Positions 40,697 to 52,469 of a stretch of 64,000 bases of DNA are shown piece after piece. The notes beneath the pieces are model-generated. The model did not search any database and was not told the origin of the DNA. It saw only the letters and a program-made list of their open reading frames with translations. Source of the DNA: Polyodon spathula (Eukaryota > Chordata > Actinopteri > Acipenseriformes > Polyodontidae); contig NC_054537.1 in assembly GCF_017654505.1 (NCBI RefSeq), forward strand, positions 79,274,118 through 79,338,117, given 5' to 3'. A program made the position numbers and the translations under genes. The stretch's first letter is position 1. Each line of letters opens with the position of its first letter.

Positions 40697-42145
40697 CATG
40701 CATACAATAAAACTAATTTCATACTTTGACAAAAGTTTTTAGGTACCCTTACATTAATATTTTGTGTGCCCACCCTTTGCTTCTTTAACAGCTTGCAGTC
40801 CTTTTTTGTATTTTGAAACCAGTTCCTGGCATCTTTCTGGAGATATTTTTGCCCATTTTTCAAGACATACAGCTTTGAGTTCTGCAGTCGACTTTGGTTT
40901 CCTTTTTGCAACAGCAGCCTTCACGTCAATATACACATCTTGATGGGATTCAAGTCTGGGGACTGAGATGGTCAATCCATAACTGTAATCTTGCTTTTTT
41001 TCAGAAATTCCTTTGTAGATGACATAGAATGCTTAGGATCATTATCCTTCATTCATTGATTCTTCTAAAATACAAATGTCAACAGTGACCAAGGAAAAAC
41101 AAGCCCATACCATTCATCAACCTCCACCATGATTAATACTGGGTATGATGAAGCTTGCTTTAAATTCTCCTCTCTTCCTACATATTGTTGCTTTCTTGAT
41201 GGAAAAAGTTATATTTTGGATTTGTCTGACCATAAAATTTGGTTGAAGAAATCATCAGGCTCCTTCAAATATTCTCCAATCACTTTATTTTGTTATTTTT
41301 GGTAAGGTATTGTTCAATTTTTTGCTCGTGAATTTCTTGACCATCTTGTCTCAATTCTTGTGGCAAATCTTTTGCAGTAATCCGAGGATTTTTCGGGGCT
41401 GCTCAAATGATTCTTCTTCCAGATTTTGAAGAAATCATTCTTACTCTTCCCCACCTGGAGCTAGTTGCAGTAGTCCCTGTTCTCCTCTGTTTGTCAATAA
41501 CAGCCCACACAGTGCTTTTCAGTAAACCAACTCTTTCTGCTATTTTTCTGTTAGTTTCTCCTTTTTCATTTAGTTGTCAATAATTAGCAATGAATGGGTT
41601 TCATACAAAATACAAGAATCCATTGTATATCCACCTAAGCGTTTATTAGCCATGATCAACCTCTTCAGAGAAGATTAGTCCAGAGATTAGTTGTAGATCC
41701 TACCAAAGTTTTCATACACTGTGTTGTATTCACTAAGTATGCTGCCATTGCTGGTGTCACGTGATCATTGCTGGTGTCTCTGTCACAAGCATTAATACTC
41801 TGTGTCTTTCTAAACAAGGGATTTAATGGAGCTCCCTAATAAAAGCTTATTATTAATAATTGTGTGAATACAGTAATTGTTACAGCTGTGTATAATGGTA
41901 TTTAAAACAGGATTCATTCATTCGAATTTTTACGTCCGTCCTTTCTCTGTATGTTGATTGCCCAAATACTTCTGTCAAAATATGAAATTAGTTTTTGCGT
42001 GTTATTTTTCATTTTATGCATGTTATGTAATCATTTGTTGGTTTATTATAAAGCTGAATCTCTACTATAATTTATATCTTTCAATAGAACAATTAGAAAT
42101 TATAGAAATCACATTCTTTGTGTTTATTCTCATTTTTTTAACTGC

Positions 42146-42935
42146 CCAAACACTTTTGTCTGTGACTATATACATTAAAATATTAAACACTGTATGTGAC
42201 AGAGTCCCTTCACACAGGTCTCTACAGGCTTTAATGTTAATACAGACCACATACACACACTTTAGCTTATATACAGTCAGGTGTCTCTAATTAAACTTAC
42301 CTTGCACATTATGCAGCTCTGCTTTCAACAAGGGAGCCATTCAGTGTATGCAATTACATTTAATTAGATTTAGGAAGCTTTTACATAGTTTCTTGAACAT
42401 CTACTAAAACAATTCAGGTTGTAAAATGCCCTATGGTTGAATAAAAAGAGAGAAAAAAAGCAAAAAAGCAAAGGACATCTGAAACACTATTGACAAAGTT
42501 ATTCCAAAATATCCATCATTAGGGAACACAGCAGGGAGGGGAATGATAAATGAGTTTAAAAAATACCTTTAATTTTCACCACAAATAGGTCAGTGCCAAA
42601 CCAGAAGTCCACAGAGGTTTACAAACTTCAAAATTGGAAACATGGCAATTTGTCCTTTTATCACAAGGTTGTCTGTATGAAAGTCAGCTTTCAGCAGATA
42701 CCCTTGGAGACAAAATCCTAGCTGATCTGGGAAATAATAATCCACTGGTAACGTTTCAAAATTCAAAAAGCAGTACTTTGGAAACCACTGTCTTTAAAGA
42801 AAACATTTAGAGCAAAACCATTAGCACCATAAGCACATTAACAAAGAAAACAATTAAAATCCCCGAGAACTTTGTTCAGTTGAATCATTCTCTTATGGTA
42901 GAGTAGACTTTAGTACTGCATGAAAAAAATCCTCT
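42146..42935. other. Intergenic, nothing firm
   Basis: TGTGACAGAGTCCC at about 42198 resembles the start of the LTRs at 50976 and 55977, but no end was found. Otherwise nothing recognised. Confidence 0.4.
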
Positions 42936-42940
42936 GAGAT

Positions 42941-43549
42941 GTGTCACAGGACACGTCAATTGAAGCCGACTACGCCACCAGGTGGTTGGGGGAACCAGGA
43001 CCAAACTGATCTGTATTGTATTAGCTACCTGTATTTGCACAGGTTTGTTTAAAATTCCGACAGTAGGGTGTAGAACCAGAGACCAGCTTACCCAGGGACA
43101 GACACCATAAGCATGGAAGGTTAAAACAATTTTTATTATTATAAAAACTTAAAATAATAATTAAAAAAAACAAAGTCGCCACCCACTTTATAACTAGGGT
43201 GGAAAAGTAGCAAAATAACAACACCGACTACTTTGATAGGGAGCAAAGTAACAAATAAAAATACAAAAAGGAAAGTCCACAAAAGTGAAAGAGAAAATAA
43301 AAGCTCAAACAAAACAATTTCTGTGTGTGTTGATTATACAACAGCATGGTACTAATTTGTTTTGTTTTGTGTCTGTTTTGTCTGTTTATTTGTTTTGGCC
43401 ACTGTGCCATTTATTTTGTGTTTTGTTTTGTTAAAACCTTTTAATTTTCAATAAATCTGCACACCACCGCATTTATTTTATTACTCCAGTGCTGACTGTT
43501 GTCTGTTTCCTCCCTAGTCTTATGTCACCCACGAAGGCAATCTGTGACA
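42941..43549 (-). mobile_element. Solo LTR-like insertion, copy C
   Basis: Flanked by GAGAT at 42936-42940 and 43550-43554. On the minus strand it starts TGTCACAGATTGCC and continues with ACAAACAGACAAAACAG-type A-rich sequence, as in copies A and B. The far end is different (ends GACAC). A 609-bp unit without coding capacity. Confidence 0.65.
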
Positions 43550-43554
43550 GAGAT

Positions 43555-44665
43555 AACATAATATTGAACAAAACACAATCTGGAGAAGTGCATTGATTTC
43601 TGTGTTCATTTATTTTTGTGTAATACATTCTCACTACCTTGCTTTTTAATGTGTAAAACGTGTGCTTTCACAAAAGGGGTTAGAATGTGTTTGCTTAAAA
43701 ACAGCATACAGATTTTTTTTTTTCTGACTCGAGTGTCCAGCAATGCACCATAACAAAACTGTAAATCCTTTGCAACTGTAAATTTCAAGAACTGCGAAAC
43801 TATATAAAGTCTCTCAAATGTAAACATCTAACATTATGTACATCCAGCTGTTCATCATTGTGATGCAGAGCACTCTCCATTGCCTGACGTTTCTATTTCA
43901 ATTCTTTTTTCAAAGTCACATTGTTTGTATAGGTTTCAGAGGCTAGCAGAGCAGACACTGCAGACTGAACAACTTATTTGGCCATTATTGTTATTAACCT
44001 CCAGCCATGGGTAAATCTTCTTCCAGTTAGCCTGGAAATCTCTCTTTTTTAACTTTCCCTTCACTGACATCGCTTATTTTTGCTCTTGTATCACTAAGGT
44101 TGTATCTAAGCCTCTAGTCTAATCTATGTATTAGTCAATGATGTGTGAGAGAGTTTAGTAAAAATACCCTGAATATGTATTTTTTGCCAAATTACTCTTT
44201 GTATTTTTTCATTATGAAAGTGTATGTTGTTTTTAAATTTGTTTTTTATACCATTTTATTTTTACAATGGAAAAGTAAAATCTATATTTTATTTTTGTAA
44301 CAATTAGTGTGTGAATCACTTATAAAATATTCATTTGTGTTTGTTTGAATAAAAATTCAATTAACATAATAGGCTCTCTGTATTTCTTTTTTGTTGTTTT
44401 ATGAATGAGTATGAAATCACCTTGGTGCCCTTGGGTTGGATTTATGTTTTGCCTTTTTACCCCCTAGAACTGCCTTGGTGCCCCTGAATCTTCACACCCA
44501 ATGAAGGCAACATTACCTTGCCCTTCATAACCTTAACTTCATGCCCTAGGAGGGTATATTTAAATGTTTCTGTTTCAGTTCCAATTTGATATCGTGCAGC
44601 TTTCTTAAACTTTCCTGCACACTATTAGAGGGGGCAGGGCAAAGCCCTGCTTATATATATGTTTT

Positions 44666-44702
<37 letters not shown>

Positions 44703-44783
44703 AATTTATGTATAAATATGGTGAAAAGTTATGTGTTTTGTTATTGTTTGATTTGAATGCATTTCATATTTATTTAGAATACA
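43555..44783. other. Intergenic, nothing recognised
   Basis: No gene recognised; (ATT)n microsatellite at about 44668-44701. Confidence 0.55.
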
Positions 44784-44788
44784 ATGTT

Positions 44789-45276
44789 TTGTTATTTTTT
44801 GACAGCATAGATGGGGAAGCTCCATCCATACAAAACCTTGTGCAGAAGGTGACCATCTCCTGAGTTAATGAATTATTATGAATTGATTAATTGTTGCTAA
44901 TCAGGAAAGGGACACCTGTAATAAAAGCATGCAGTTTTCTGTGCTCTGCAGTTGGAATGTTTAGGACCAAGAGTGAGAGCGAATGGAGAATCCAAGAACA
45001 AAAACTAAAACGAAAGTAAAAGAAAAATAAATAAGGATTAGTGAAGGCAACTGTCCACCCTGACCTTAGGTATGCTTTATTTTTGGTTTCAAGACTTTGT
45101 TTTTGTTTCTCTGTTTCATTTGCTCTGTGAGCAGTGTTTTTGTTAAAACTTTTTATTTATGCTTGCATTTTGAATAAAAATAGCGCTGTAGTGCACGTTT
45201 GCACCCAACTTCCTACCTGTGTGTGTTGAAGTTCCTGCTTCTGGCCTGACGTCACTACTCAGCCATCCCTGTCACA
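44789..45276 (-). mobile_element. Solo LTR-like insertion, copy D
   Basis: Flanked by ATGTT at 44784-44788 and 45277-45281. On the minus strand it starts TGTGACAGGGATGGCTGAG, followed by GACGTCAGGCCAGAAGCAGG, close to the start of copy B. It contains a hairpin (44848-44863 with 44901-44916). The end sequence does not match copies A or B, so the unit may be recombined or a subfamily. Confidence 0.65.
44848..44916 (-). other. Hairpin inside LTR copy D
   Basis: GGTGACCATCTCCTGA (44848-44863) pairs with TCAGGAAAGGGACACC (44901-44916) at 13 of 16 positions. The 37-nt loop on the LTR sense strand includes TTAATCAATTCA, similar to the loops of copies A and B. Confidence 0.65.
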
Positions 45277-45474
45277 ATGTTGAAGCACCGCAAGTGAAGC
45301 CTGCCTCATTTAGCCACCAAAAAACTACAATAAAAAAAAAAAAAAAACAAGGGAAACAAAACACAAACCCAGACTTTGTTACACAAATAAAAATAAAATG
45401 AGAAAGCACTGTGCACTATAATTATATTACATTTTGGATATATATTTATTCTAAACCTTTTATACACATACATA

Positions 45475-46490
45475 CAGTGCCTATAGGAATCGTTCACCAC
45501 CACCCCCCCACCCCTTGGACATTTTCACAGTTTGTTGTGTTACAACCTGAAATCTTGCTGCATTTAAATGTTTTTTTTTTCTTTGATTTACACAACCTAC
45601 TCAACACTTCCAATGTGTGAAAAAATGGGGAGGTGAAAAAAAAAAAATCAATTAAAAATAAAAACCCGAAAAATCTTCATTAGATAAGTATTCACCTCCT
45701 TTGCCTTCAGAATTCACACATTAAGTTAAATCGAGTTCATCTGTGTGCAATAAAAGTGGTTCACATGATTTCAGATTAAATACATCTATCTCTGTAAGGT
45801 CCCACGGTTGGGTAATGCATTCAAAGCAAAGATACTACCAAGACCAAGGAACCTTCAAAACAACTCTAGGATAAAGTTATGGAAAGGCACAGATCAGGAG
45901 AAGGGTATAAAAAGATTTCAAAGGCTTTGAATATCCCTTGGAGTACAGTCATGTCGATCATTAAGAAGTGGAAGGTATACGGCACCACCCAGAATCTGCT
46001 TCGTGCAGGCGATCCTCCCAAACTGAGCAACAGGGTAAGAAGGGTGTTGGTCAGAGAAGCCATCAAGATACCAATGACAACTGTGAAAGACCTACATCGT
46101 TCCACAGCAGAGATGGGAGAAACTGTCCATGTGTCAACAATAGCTCATGGAACTCCACAAATCTGGCCTGTATGGAAGAGTCTTTTTTTCTGAAAAAGCC
46201 CATGTAAAGTTCTGCTTGGAATTTGCAAAAAGGCGTGTGGGAGACTGAAAAGATGTGGCAAAAGATTCTGTGGTCTGATGAAATAAAAAATGAACTACTA
46301 TATATATATATATATATATATATATGAGGGAGAGAGTTGGGGATTTGGTCAGAATTAATGGTCTCCTCAATGCTGAGAAGTACAGGCAGATACTTATCCA
46401 TCATGCAATACCATCAGGGAGGCATCTGATTGGCCCCAAATTTATTCTGCAGCATGACAACGACCCCAACGATTTGTCTTCTGTTCACTC
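45475..46490 (+). mobile_element. Tc1-like transposon, right end lost
   Basis: The left end CAGTGCCTATAGGAATCGTTC follows TA at 45473-45474. Plus-strand transposase starts near 45850 (MERHRSGEGYKKISKALNIP at 45879) and continues with NIPWSTVMSIIKKWKVYGTT and [20 protein letters not shown], then shifts frame after 46193. A (TA)n at about 46298-46326 has replaced part of the catalytic core; later pieces (LNAEKYRQIL, PKFILQHDNDPN) remain. The right end is missing and a (GA)n tract starts at 46502. Confidence 0.88.
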
Positions 46491-46497
46491 ACTTTGC

Positions 46498-46501
<4 letters not shown>

Positions 46502-46551
<50 letters not shown>
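46502..46551. repeat. (GA)n microsatellite
   Basis: About 25 GA units at the broken edge of the Tc1 element. A (TA)n tract lies at about 46298-46326. Confidence 0.95.
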
Positions 46552-46553
<2 letters not shown>

Positions 46554-48949
46554 AGCCCCTTTAGTTATAGTTGTACAAAGATATGCTGATACAACATCAT
46601 TCCGCATAGAGGAACCTATCTTCCTCAGTGCATATGCGTATGCAAATTTTCCGTTCAAAAGTGTGTTGTCGATCACTTGAGCCAAAAGTGTTTGATTTAT
46701 CAATGGAAGTTGAGTGAGAATATTCTTAGCTTCACACATGGTGCTAGCACAGTTCCACCTTGTTTGTAAAAGTACATAATTATGGCAAAGACTGCTGGAT
46801 AAATTTATCATTACATTCATTATGGTTAGTTGATTCAGTGTACACATACATATAAATACTACCTGGATAATACAAGTACTTAAATATTAATTAACTTATT
46901 TGTACCTGTTTACAGCTGCCCCATCAATTAGGCTGCTGCTTTGTATCTGGCTCAGGTATAACACTGTAATCATTTGAATTTATTGCATTGTATTCAGCAC
47001 CAATTAAAAGTTTTTTTTTTTTTCTTTTCTATAGTTAGTAAGCAATGTATTCTATTAATAGATGCATATAAATAAAATACTGGTAGTTAATGGATAATAT
47101 GTGGTAACACTACTACATAAAAATATTTGCCTGTTTTTGAAATTATAATGATAATCTATTAATTTACTATAGTTAAGCAAATGATCTGAGTGGGCAAAGC
47201 CTCTGTTCCAGTCGTTCTGCATTTTTTACCTGTCTCCAAAAATTATTTGAGGGCAATGTGTTTTAGTTAAATATTTTATTTATAAAATGTTTCTCATTCA
47301 ATACAAGCAAAATATACAAACATGTTTTTCGTTCTTCATACAGAACTTGCTTGGAGATTACATTTCCATATATATCTTCTTCCTCCTTGAAAATGTCCCT
47401 GACATGTTTCTGAAAAATGTACAATGTATGTTCCTGTTTCACCAGAGAATATTTTTGACCTCAGATTGTGACCTGCATCTATATTAGTACCATATAGGAT
47501 TTCTCAGCATGAAACTATAGCAACCTCTTTGATAGTTTCTTTAAAGATTCAAGGCAATATACAATTTAAAGCACAGCAATACGCATGTGAAAATCAACAG
47601 TTGATGAAGATAAGGGCAAGAAAGTAAAACCTAAACATTTTTTTAATGTGCCTGTTTTTTACTAGCACGCTACACTGCATTGGAAATGTGAAGGGAAAGC
47701 TCATTGTCTAAAAATATCTAAATCAAGTACTGAACTCCAGCTGATACTGTAGTGTATAGAATACATGCCTTTTTCATGAGAATTGTTGTAGTTTCACAGA
47801 CCCCAATTAACCCTACCTTGGACTACCTTACCTCCTGTGCTAATCGGGGTCTGTGATATAAGTATTTGCTGAGTCGTTTTAGTAGTAAATGGGATAAAAA
47901 TAGTTTGTAACCTGCTTTACATCCTTTGTATTTTTGGATGTTCAGCTGTTTAATTTTAATTTGTTTCATTCAGGTCAGAAAGTAGGACAAAAAAAAGAGG
48001 AAAAAAAAGGAAAATAACTTTTAAAAAATGCTATTTTGGACTTTCCAATTTTAACATTTCCAATAATATGTATGCCAATGAGTTCAATAAAATGCATATG
48101 TGGAGTTGCGCACATGCCAGAGGCAAGTTTTCATCTCTCTAGCCTCTGAGGATCAGTTACTGTACAAGGTTATTTACCCTGCTGGGAATGGAATATTAAT
48201 GATGGGGATATAGTGTAGTGTCCCCTGTACTGTGTGTACTAACATAAAAAACGATTTTACTTAACTCTAGATTTTAAAATAACAGCGAAAATTGGTCTGT
48301 TATTTAGAGAATTAGAATCTATGTATCTAGGTAAGGAGGGGGCCTGCCCATCTGTATTTATTATGTATGTATTATGCACGGCACAAATGCATTTTTAAAT
48401 AGATTTTGAGAACTGTTTTTCTAACGTATCTAGAGAACAACTTATCCTGTTGAGATGGAACTAGATTACAACATTATTTATCACAAGTTATTGTCTGTTT
48501 GGAGGAGCCTGTCTTTCTGTCCATCCTCCATGGGTGATCAGACGTCCCGGTTTTCCAGCAAAGGTCCCATTGTCCTGACATTTTGATCAAAATCTTAAAT
48601 AAGTCCCGGTTTTCAGAGACTTCCTGTAGTGCGACAAAATAATGTAAACAACTGCTTTTAGTTTATGTCACCTGCAGTGAAAACAAAATACAATAAAATG
48701 CAAGGTACCGTACTAGGGTAATCAAGAATGTTATTTTTAAAAAGTGATTAACACGGAAAAACGTGGTTATTACTCAGTGCATCTTGCGTTTTCATTTGGT
48801 ATATATTCAATATGAATCTACACTTGTGTATAATAGGGTAATTTCATAGATGTTCAGTTCTTGCTGAGGAAGGACTGGTTGATTTTAACTTTGACTGCTG
48901 ATGTTGCTGCACCTATACAAAATGAATTTGAGAATACGACTTTAGAGGA
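46552..48949. other. Intergenic, nothing recognised
   Basis: No gene or clear repeat family on either strand. A segment near 48535-48620 with two GTCCCGGTTTTC words may be a short DNA-transposon derivative; unconfirmed. Confidence 0.5.
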
Positions 48950-51470
48950 AGGTCAGCTTTGAATGAGGTGAAGACAGAAGAATGCAAACGTATGAATTTA
49001 GCTGAAAACCAGTTTGCTCAAACTAAAATCCAGACTAGCTGGCGAAGAAGTTGCATAATTAGAGGGGAAGAGGAATGGCCTTTATTAATAATATGAACAG
49101 TAGATTGATTATCACAAAAGATTAAGACAGATTTTTTGTGCCAAAATGGGCCCCAAAGACAATAGGGAATACATCAAGATTTAAGCCGAGGGGGAAGATT
49201 TTTTATTTCAGGAGGCCAGACATCTGAGAACCATTGATTAAGAAAAATTCCACCAAAACCGGTAGAAGAAGCATCCTTATGGAGTGAGAGTTTGTGGGGG
49301 CAGAAATGAAGTCATCGTAAAACAGAGAAAGGTTGTCCAGTACTGTAGGACAGAGCACCACATCACAACATCTATTAATGTGAGAGATGAGATTTGTAGC
49401 TGCTGTAGATAGAGTGAGAAGACGAGAAATAAATGTTCTACCTTGAGGAATGATTGTGAATTTCAAAACTGAAATGTCCCAGGAATGAAAGAAGGTTCAG
49501 TTTAGAAATGGAATGGTTGATCTCAAAGGACTGAAGCAGAGGGCTTCGGAGAGTGAATGGAGCATCCAAAAATTAGTGTAGTGAAGTAAAAGTGGCCCTT
49601 CCAACAGATACCAAAAAGATGATAGAGAGAATGGAGTTTAGGCATGACAATGGAAATGTTTGCTTTAGCTAACCAGGAACCCTGTCCTGATATTTTATTC
49701 GAATGGATAGCATCAGATATGGTGATGTAATTAAGAGAAAACTGATCTGAGGAAATGAGAGAATTCATGCTGCTGATAGAAGAGCCACAAGGTGCAGAGA
49801 GGTCAATAATGAGACGCTTCTTGCCTGAAAACAGGCCCTCCATGAATCCTTTTGAGATCTCGGAATTGATTAGAGAATGGAGGAAGAAGGGATGGATTTT
49901 AAACCAGTAGAAAGGCCAGAAATTAGATAATTAACACAAAAAAACCCTGATCAGGGTGATTTTGAAGAGCGTCTGATAGAGTTGGGATAACGAGGGGGGT
50001 AAAGGCTATTAATAATGATGAATGGCATTTAGATGAAAGCGAGCAGGTAGAATGTGAATGAGAATTAACACAGGAATTGCACCTATGTAAAAAACGGCAT
50101 TCTTTGAAAATGCAGAATGAGAAATTGAAATTAATGCATAGCTATCTGCCACCAGAATATTTGATATGTCTTCCATTGAAACATAGATGGAGCTGAAGAA
50201 TGGATAGGAGGAACTGCTGATACATTATTCCTAAAACAAAATGGGGTGTTGTTGAGAGCAGGGAAAGAATAATGTGAGGCTGATGAGGAGGCTGCTCTTG
50301 GTCACATAGAAGTAGAATGGGCAGTGGAAGCACAAACTCTGCAAGCTTTAGCCCGGAAACCACTGAAGAATCTATTAAAGAGATCAGGATCGGGCTGAGC
50401 CCTGTCAATCAGTGTATTGTCCAATGCTAACTGAGAAGCTGCTTTGGCTAAAAAAACCTAGTACACATGATCACAAGTCCAGAGTGAGTGGCTTACGTGC
50501 CCGTTGTGAAATACAATTTATCCGTGTACAATGGTGAAGTGTTGTCCGGGTTGGTGTTGGCCTTACAAGCGACATCTCCCGGTACGTGTTAGCCATCTAA
50601 TAATAACAAACAAGTACAATTAGAAATTGACAAAACAAACACTGAACACTCACGGAAACTTTATTCTCTGTCCTTTTAGGTTTGTCTCAACCATAAATAA
50701 GGAACAGATCGCTTAGCCACGTCCCCTTTTGTACCATCAGTCATGCCCCTTTGGTTAGCTAGTGCAACCTTTTCTTCTCCAATCCACGATTACCACATAG
50801 GTTTCCTTTTGGGGCAAATTACTTGGTGTACCGTGGTACCGCCCCCTTTCTAGATGGCCGACTTCCACCTTTCCCTGGAATGAATTGTCAGTCCATGGCA
50901 CTCTGTTCCCTTTTCACAGCAACCTCATAGGTCGGGAGGTAGATTTATAATCAAGATTCATTCTCTCTCTGTCACAGGTTGCAATAAATATCGAGACCAA
51001 ATTAATATCTTTACCTTAAATAATATTGCATCTCAGTGGAGGAGAGTGGTGATGAACTACTGAAGCAAAACAGGATCCTGAACTAGACACGGTCACTAGA
51101 GTGAAGATTGGCAGCTCGGGAGCAGGTATGGTCGTGGCTGGAGCAGTGGCAGAGACATGCACTGCTGCTGGTGCTACTGATGAGGAAGTAATGGCTGTCA
51201 GTTCCTAGCAAGTGATATTGCTATCTAATGCATCCAGGCGAATAGATACGGTAGAAATGGAGGGAAAGAGGATGAATGAGTTGGTTAATATCGTTGAAAA
51301 TCTGATAAAGCAAATCGGAGGAAGGATCAGATGAAAACTGAGGGGTTGTATTTGCTGGATCATGAGCAAGTGAAGCTTGCACTGCAGGAGTGAAGCGTGA
51401 ACTGACAAGTTAGGCTTTCTGTTGTGACTTTTGAGGGGGGGTAAAGAGAGACCAGGGTAGTGTCTGGTCA
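48950..51470 (-). mobile_element. DIRS/Ngaro-type retroelement, decayed
   Basis: On the minus strand a gag-like region (51471-51205, with QIFNDINQLIH-type sequence and VSIRLDALDSNI) is followed, beyond the LTR inserted at 50554-50976, by FNRFFSGFRAKACRVCAST (about 50380). Reverse transcriptase starts at 49843: GKKRLIIDLSAPCGSSISSM, SDQFSLNYITISDAI, GQGSWLAKANIS, HLFGICWKGHFYF. The catalytic Asp expected in ADISDAF is lost. RNase H-like sequence follows (FCDNQSTVHIINKG near 49095). No recombinase domain was found. The family call rests on the reverse transcriptase style; Ngaro versus other DIRS groups is uncertain. Confidence 0.65.
50554..50976 (-). mobile_element. Solo LTR, copy E, inside the DIRS-like element
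   Basis: Flanked by GGTTG at 50549-50553 and 50977-50981. On the minus strand it starts TGTGACAGAGAGAG and ends GGCCAACAC, 423 bp. Its first 340 or so bases resemble 55977-56320, with shared words such as GGTGGAAGTC, GCCATCTAGAAAGGGGGC and GATCTGTTCCTT. No ORF. Confidence 0.8.
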
Positions 51471-51560
51471 TTAACCTGGGTTTTCAGGTATCCGTATATA
51501 TATAAATCATGGGCTCATAATGGAACTTGAAATAAGCAATGTGATTGGTCGAGCAAGGTT

Positions 51561-51597
51561 CCAACTGTCCATATATTGGATGAATATGGACAGTTGG
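51561..51597. repeat. Perfect 14-bp hairpin
   Basis: CCAACTGTCCATAT (51561-51574) pairs with ATATGGACAGTTGG (51584-51597) around a 9-base loop. Confidence 0.85.
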
Positions 51598-52321
51598 AGG
51601 CTTGTCACATATTCTAAATCACTGCGCAGCCTCACAGAATTTAAACTAAGTACCGATAGCCATCTTGCTAACATTCACTTACAGATGTACAGCTGTAACT
51701 ATGAAACTGAGTGACCAATTACCTGCAAAAAAAATCCCAAAGTAGTAAGTAGACATGCCGATTTGGAAGAAGAAAAATTAAATGAACTGGAAGATTGCAA
51801 AACAGAAAATAAATACCAAAAAAAAAAAAAAGAATCGCTGTCTTTATGCTCACTCACCCCAACTTCGTCACTTCAAATAATGTATTTTTAGAGGTTTGTA
51901 AACTCTACAGAAAAACACAAAAAGACACTTGTGCACGTTATCCACCCATCTCTGACACAGATCTTGAACAAATTACTGAAATCTGAGACGTTGTTGAATT
52001 TATTTGTGTTCCTCACGTCTGTTCTGCTCAGTGTGTCTGCACTGAGATGAAGAAAGAAAAAAAAACCTGTGCCGTCCCAACTCCACCCCCTGGTGCATTT
52101 TTTTCAATGGCAGTGTGCACACTATCAAAAAAGTGATTTTCTTTCTTTTGCATGTTTTAATTGAATTAATCCACTCATCTTAATGTAGTGTGTAGCTCAG
52201 AGTTGTACATGGGACTACTTTATTTGGCACAAAGATATTTAAAAAGAAAAAACTTTTTTGCCGTAAACATGATTTATGCTTTTTTTTCTCCCTTCAAGTC
52301 CACTTTTACCTGGATTATAAA

Positions 52322-52469
52322 TGCAATAAGGCCCTAGGGTGTCCATATACATTTAATACATGGACTTCTCTGGGGTTGAAGGCACTCAACTTTGTCTCGT
52401 GCCTCACAGTGCCCCGAGGAGACTTTGTTATCTTCGATGTATATGGATGCCTAGCCGGGCTTTATTGCA
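52322..52469. repeat. Small foldback (palindromic MITE-like)
   Basis: The left arm 52322-52352, starting TGCAATAAGGCCCTAGG and ending CCATATACAT, is matched inverted by 52437-52469, ending GGGCTTTATTGCA. Arms of about 31-33 bp with few mismatches. No ORF. Confidence 0.75.

Larger units (their letters stand above)
39940..42145 (-). mobile_element. Tc1-like element with long inverted arms, split by a solo LTR
   Basis: Inverted arms of about 160-190 bp: left 39940-40059 plus 40697-40745, right 41955-42145. Shared words include CTAATTGTTCTATTGAAA, GTAGAGATTCAGCTT and AAAACTAATTTCATA. Between them the minus strand encodes a broken Tc1-type transposase. The N-terminal part is near 41550-41380 (RISSKSGRR-like, then KNPRITAKDLPQELRQDG). 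Next come DNDPKHS near 41030 and PSQSPDLNPI near 40970, where the next residue is K instead of the catalytic E. The C-terminus is KSTAELKAVCLEKWAKISPE and AVKEAKGGHTKY (40754). A different family from the CAGTGCC elements. Outer ends are approximate. Confidence 0.8.
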
